Below, piece by piece: positions 7,401 through 10,030 of a stretch of DNA of 10,030 nucleotides. The DNA comes from Bacteroidales bacterium (GTDB lineage Bacteria > Bacteroidota > Bacteroidia > Bacteroidales > P3). A model generated the notes under the pieces. That model had not been told where the DNA came from. It saw nothing but the letters and a program-made list of their open reading frames with translations, and did no database searches. The stretch is taken from assembly GCA_017545365.1 (NCBI GenBank), contig JAFWOP010000138.1, forward strand, positions 1 to 10,030, given 5' to 3'. Each line of letters opens with the position of its first letter. The first letter of the stretch is position 1. A program made the translations under genes and the position numbers.

Positions 7401-7511
7401 GAAAACGGGCTGCACCAAGGAACGGAACAAGGCTACCAGCCTGCGATAGACTATTGCAAGGAGCATGGTTACAAGTGGTATGATTATACACCCCTGACGG
7501 CCAGGGATTAA
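7395..7511 (+). pseudogene. Possible remnant of an unidentified gene in the fucosidase leader
   Basis: A 38-codon open stretch without a start codon ends in TAA at 7509-7511. Its last residues, AIDYCKEHGYKWYDYTPLT, look protein-like (aromatic and charged residues, no stops) rather than random, as if the end of a decayed gene lay ahead of the fucosidase. I do not recognise the family. It may equally be an untranslated leader that is open by chance. Confidence 0.25.
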
Positions 7512-7525
7512 TATGATTAAAGACG

Positions 7526-8869
7526 ATGAAGAAGACTTTTGCTTTGCTGCTGACAGTAGCGTCGCTGTCAGTTAGCGCACAGACAAACACAGACGGACTA
7601 CCCGCCACGTTACCACCCATTCCTGAGATTCCGGCAAAGGAGCCAGTGGGCACAGTGAAGATGGGCGACTGGCAGACATTCCAAGAGGTGCAGTTGGACT
7701 TGCCGCTGACCGCAGGACCCTTCCAGCCGAACTGGGTATCAATAGAACAGAACTATCCCGGCACGCCGCAGTGGCTGCGCGATGCAAAGTTCGGCATCTG
7801 GGTACACTTCGGCCCGCAGGCCGCTGGTGAAAGCGGTGACTGGTACGCCCGCAACCTGTACAAGCAGGGACACAGGGCCTACGAAAACCACCTGAAGCGC
7901 TACGGTCACCCGTCGGATGTAGGCTACAAGGACGTGCTGAGGACTTGGAACCCTACGAAACTCGACCCAGAGTATCTGACGGCGCTCTATCAAAAAGCCG
8001 GTGCACGATTTCTGATGATTCAAGGCGTACACCACGACAACTACGACCTGTGGAACTCGAAGTACCAGCCCTGGAACTCCGTAAATATCGGGCCGAAGCG
8101 CGACCTGCTGCGCGAGTGGGTGGGTGCATGCCACAAGCACGGTATGCGCTATGGTGTGACCTTCCATCACGAATACACTTGGTGGTGGTGGCAGACGGCG
8201 TTCTGTTGCGATAAGGCTGCGATTGAGCAAGAGCAGAGCGATGCTCGCATCAGCTCTGCCGAGCGTGAGCAGTCTCGACCGAAGGTCAAAGAGGGTGACA
8301 AGAAAGGCGTACCCTACGACGGCAACCTGACACTCGCCGACGGCAAGGGCAAGTGGTGGGAAGGTTACGACCCGCGTCTGCTCTACGGCATCGACCTGCG
8401 CGAGTACGAAAGTGTCGAAGAGAAAGCCTATACAGGCTGGTCGCCGCCCAACGCCGGCATCTTCAGCCGTCATCAGGACTATGCCAAATGGTTTGCCACG
8501 CAATGGGCACTACGCATGATGGATGTTACGGCACACTACGACCCCGATTTCATCTATACCGACGGCACGGTGCAAGGCCCCTTCACCGGCAACGGCACGG
8601 GCACTGGCTATAAGTGCAACGCCATGCAGGCCGTGATGGCCGATTTCTATAACCGTCAGCTGAAGACACACGGCAAGGTCGATGCGTTCACCATTGTGAA
8701 GTTCCGCAATCCTACCAACGGCACGGTGAACACCGCTGAGTTCAACTTCCCCGACACTATCAACACCTCGCAGGCCTGGATTTGTGAGATGCCCGTCGGC
8801 GACTGGTTCTACGCCCCAGGTTTCACATATGATTCAGGCATGATGATCCGCGCCATCATCGAGAGTGTC
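7526..8869 (+). pseudogene. N-terminal fragment of GH29 alpha-L-fucosidase (separated by inversion)
   Basis: This part encodes 448 residues: a signal peptide (cleavage near SVSA-Q, residue 19), then the GH29 barrel. Typical motifs are KFGIWVHFGPQ, GVHHD (167-171), LWNSKYQPWNSVNIGPKRDL, and DFIYTDG, whose Asp (346) fits the family's catalytic nucleophile. The intact enzyme would release alpha-L-fucose from glycans outside the cytoplasm. An extra charged stretch follows a run of four Trp (about 218-221) and precedes WWEGYDPRLLYG; it looks like an insertion or long loop. After IIESV the frame enters ADH antisense and stops at 8914 with 14 foreign residues. The missing end is at 2098-1625 on the other strand. 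As it stands the barrel is incomplete near its C-terminus and probably unstable. Confidence 0.9.
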
Positions 8870-8872
8870 GAC
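8867..8872. other. Right inversion junction, GTCGAC palindrome
   Basis: Fucosidase codons (left, plus strand) meet ADH codons (right, minus strand) inside the 6-bp palindrome GTCGAC; the simplest cut is after 8869. Both genes carry GTC just before the cut in their rebuilt forms, so joining them tail to tail makes this palindrome, the partner of the one at 2092-2103. Confidence 0.8.
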
Positions 8873-9869
8873 CCTTTTCGGCAATCTGCTGGTCTGTCAG
8901 GCCATCACCGCTGATGTTCCATACATTCTTGGCGAAGCGCACAAACTTGGGTAGACCGTATTCCATAGCCCTACGATAGTACGCCATCGAGACAGAGGCC
9001 AGCGCATAGCCGTGAGGAGCATGTGTCCAGGCACCTACGCTGTGACCAATCATGTGTACCATCCAGTCCTCCTTCTTGCCTAGTCCGATAAGCGTGTTCA
9101 AGGCCCAAGTAGCCGTCCACATGATGTTCGAGCGGGCCTCGTAGTCCTGCGGATTCTTCACGGCGATGCGACTGCTGTGGATGACAGAGCGCATTAAACC
9201 CTCGGCGAGGTAGTCGCTGGTGTTATCGTCGAAGTCTGAGAAGTACTGCTCCATGATGTGGTTCATGATGTCGTAGATTCCGGCCTTCATCTGATTCTCG
9301 GGCACTGTCATTGTGAACTTCGGGTTCAGGATAGAGAACTTCGGCATCAGTCGGCTATCGAACACGTGTCCCACCTTGAACGTGTGCTCTGCATCGGTAA
9401 TCACCGTGCCTGCATTCATCTCCGATCCCGTTCCTGCCATTGTCAGGATGCAAGCTACGGGCAGTAATTTCTGGTCGGCATCGGGCTGTTCTTGTTTCAG
9501 CCAGAACTTATCCCAGTAATCGCCCTCGAAATACACCGATGCTGCCACTGCCTTTGAGTAGTCGCATACGCTGCCACCACCGAGAGCCAGAATCAGATCC
9601 ACCTCGTTCTCGCGGGCAATCTTCACACCCTCGTTCAGTTTCTCCAACGTGGGGTTGGTCATCACACCAGGGTTCTCCACGATGGTCTTGCCAGCCTCTT
9701 TCAAGATGGCTACCACCTGCTCGTAGATACCGTTGCGTTTCACACTGCCGTTGCCGTAGTTCAGCAGCACCACGGGGCCGTAGCCCTTCAGCTCGTCCTT
9801 GAGGAAGTTCAAAGACTCATCACCAAAATACAACTTGGTGGGATTGTAGTAAGAAAAGTTTCCTAACAT
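8870..9869 (-). pseudogene. N-terminal fragment of iron-containing alcohol dehydrogenase (separated by inversion)
   Basis: This part encodes 333 residues of a BDH/YqhD-like group III alcohol dehydrogenase, which reduces aldehydes or oxidises alcohols with NAD(P)H. It shows the opening FSYYNPTKLYFG, the nucleotide-binding GGGSVCDYSKA (97-107), AGTGSEMN (145-152), and the iron ligands D200, H204, H272 and H286, with H276 as the extra conserved His. After AEKG the frame runs into fucosidase antisense and stops after four foreign residues. The last 57 residues are at 2099-2271 on the other strand; together they make 390 residues, the normal family length. All metal ligands are present, but the C-terminal helical part is not, so activity of the fragment is doubtful. 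Its upstream region is the inverted repeat. Confidence 0.9.
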
Positions 9870-9979
9870 AACATTATTGTTTGCTATTTAATTGGTTCTA
9901 CAGGATTTAGTGTGAGTTAACATTTCCATTCGTTAAGATTATTAACATATGAATATGCTTCCGATTGAGAGAATCTTCG

Positions 9980-9987
9980 TAAATTTG
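9980..9987 (+). promoter_or_regulatory. Outward TAnnTTTG promoter box, right copy
   Basis: TAAATTTG is an exact -7 match and ends four bases before the ATG at 9992. It is the mirror of the box at 47-54. No TTTG is seen at the usual upstream distance. Confidence 0.4.
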
Positions 9988-9991
9988 CAGC

Positions 9992-10030
9992 ATGGCAGCA
10001 AAGATAGAAGAGATATTGGCCTCCCTGCTG
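9992..10030 (+). CDS. Start of an outward gene, right copy (partial)
   Basis: Thirteen codons, MAAKIEEILASLL, run to the window edge and are identical to the left copy. The gene would be divergent from the ADH, with about 120 bases between the two starts, a normal intergenic arrangement. The family cannot be told from so short a piece. Confidence 0.38.
   Translation, partial: MAAKIEEILASLL

Larger units (their letters stand above)
2099..8869. other. Inverted 6,771-bp segment splitting two genes
   Basis: Reversing this segment joins 8869 to 2098 and 8870 to 2099. The fucosidase becomes 1344 + 474 = 1818 nt (606 codons) and the ADH 1000 + 173 = 1173 nt (391 codons), both divisible by three and both of normal family length. 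The simultaneous repair of two unrelated genes is strong evidence that this is one reciprocal inversion, rather than two independent truncations. No long inverted homology is seen at the two breakpoints. Whether it exists in cells or arose in library preparation or assembly is not decidable here. Confidence 0.88.
9893..10030. repeat. Right arm of the 138-bp inverted repeat
   Basis: This is the exact reverse complement of 4-141. Inward it leads to the start of the iron-dependent alcohol dehydrogenase on the minus strand; outward it carries the same promoter box and first codons as the left arm. The same control region is thus joined to two unrelated inward genes, ADH here and DUF1593 on the left. 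That pattern is expected of an invertible segment, of an inverted duplication, or of an assembly that ended twice on one repeat node. Confidence 0.97.

Noticed and set aside
7739..8503. 254-codon minus-strand open frame
   Set aside because: It is antisense to the fucosidase barrel, which shows clear GH29 motifs.
8867..8872. Engineered SalI cloning site
   Set aside because: GTCGAC is a SalI site, but the partner junction at 2092-2103 is not one and no vector sequence is present. The palindrome is explained by tail-to-tail joining of two GTC ends.
7526..8914. A complete 462-residue fucosidase, and likewise a complete 337-residue ADH at 8856-9869
   Set aside because: Each ends with a few residues that are antisense to the other gene, and each lacks its conserved C-terminal part, which is found at 1625-2271.
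4..10030. Transposon or IS with terminal inverted repeats
   Set aside because: No transposase is encoded, no target duplication can be seen, and the repeats contain a gene start and its promoter rather than simple element ends.
1..10030. Circular element closed through its end repeats
   Set aside because: The end repeats are inverted, not direct, so they do not show circularity.

Overview
The window looks like a gut-type Bacteroidales genome close to Prevotella/Segatella. The evidence is Bacteroidetes-style promoters (TTTG, a 20-base gap, then TAnnTTTG), weak or A-rich ribosome binding regions, a CotH protein with a Prevotella-like 'YDLQGR' tail, a Fibrobacter succinogenes major paralogous-domain protein, a DUF1593 protein and a GH29 alpha-L-fucosidase. 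No rRNA, tRNA, CRISPR array, transposase or integrase was seen.

Layout from left to right: (1) one arm of a perfect 138-bp inverted repeat, carrying an outward promoter and the first codons of an outward gene; (2) a secreted DUF1593 protein (+); (3) the C-terminal part of a fucosidase (-); (4) the C-terminal part of an iron-containing alcohol dehydrogenase, ADH (+); (5) a 22-bp tandem repeat and a strong promoter; (6) a + strand run of GNAT acetyltransferase, CotH protein, Fib_succ-domain protein, double GNAT, iron-sulfur flavoprotein and membrane ferredoxin; (7) the N-terminal part of the fucosidase (+); (8) the N-terminal part of the ADH (-); (9) the second inverted-repeat arm with the same outward promoter and gene start.

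The main result is that two genes are each cut in two at the same pair of points. Flipping bases 2099-8869 (6,771 bp) rebuilds both at once and in frame: the fucosidase becomes 606 codons (1344 + 474 nt) and the ADH 391 codons (1000 + 173 nt). The window therefore differs from an ancestral or alternative order by one clean reciprocal inversion. In the rebuilt order the ADH, GNATs, CotH, Fib_succ protein, flavoprotein, ferredoxin and fucosidase all read leftward, and the fucosidase converges on DUF1593. The inversion may be real (a rare or switching allele) or an assembly or library artefact; the sequence alone cannot decide. It lies inside a second inverted structure, the 138-bp repeats at the window ends, so the segment could itself be invertible or the contig could simply stop at a repeat fork.

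Functionally, the intact genes fit a glycan-using gut commensal: secreted DUF1593, GH29 and CotH proteins face the periplasm or surface. The flavoprotein and ferredoxin pair looks like a small electron-transfer module, translationally coupled to a tandem acetyltransferase.
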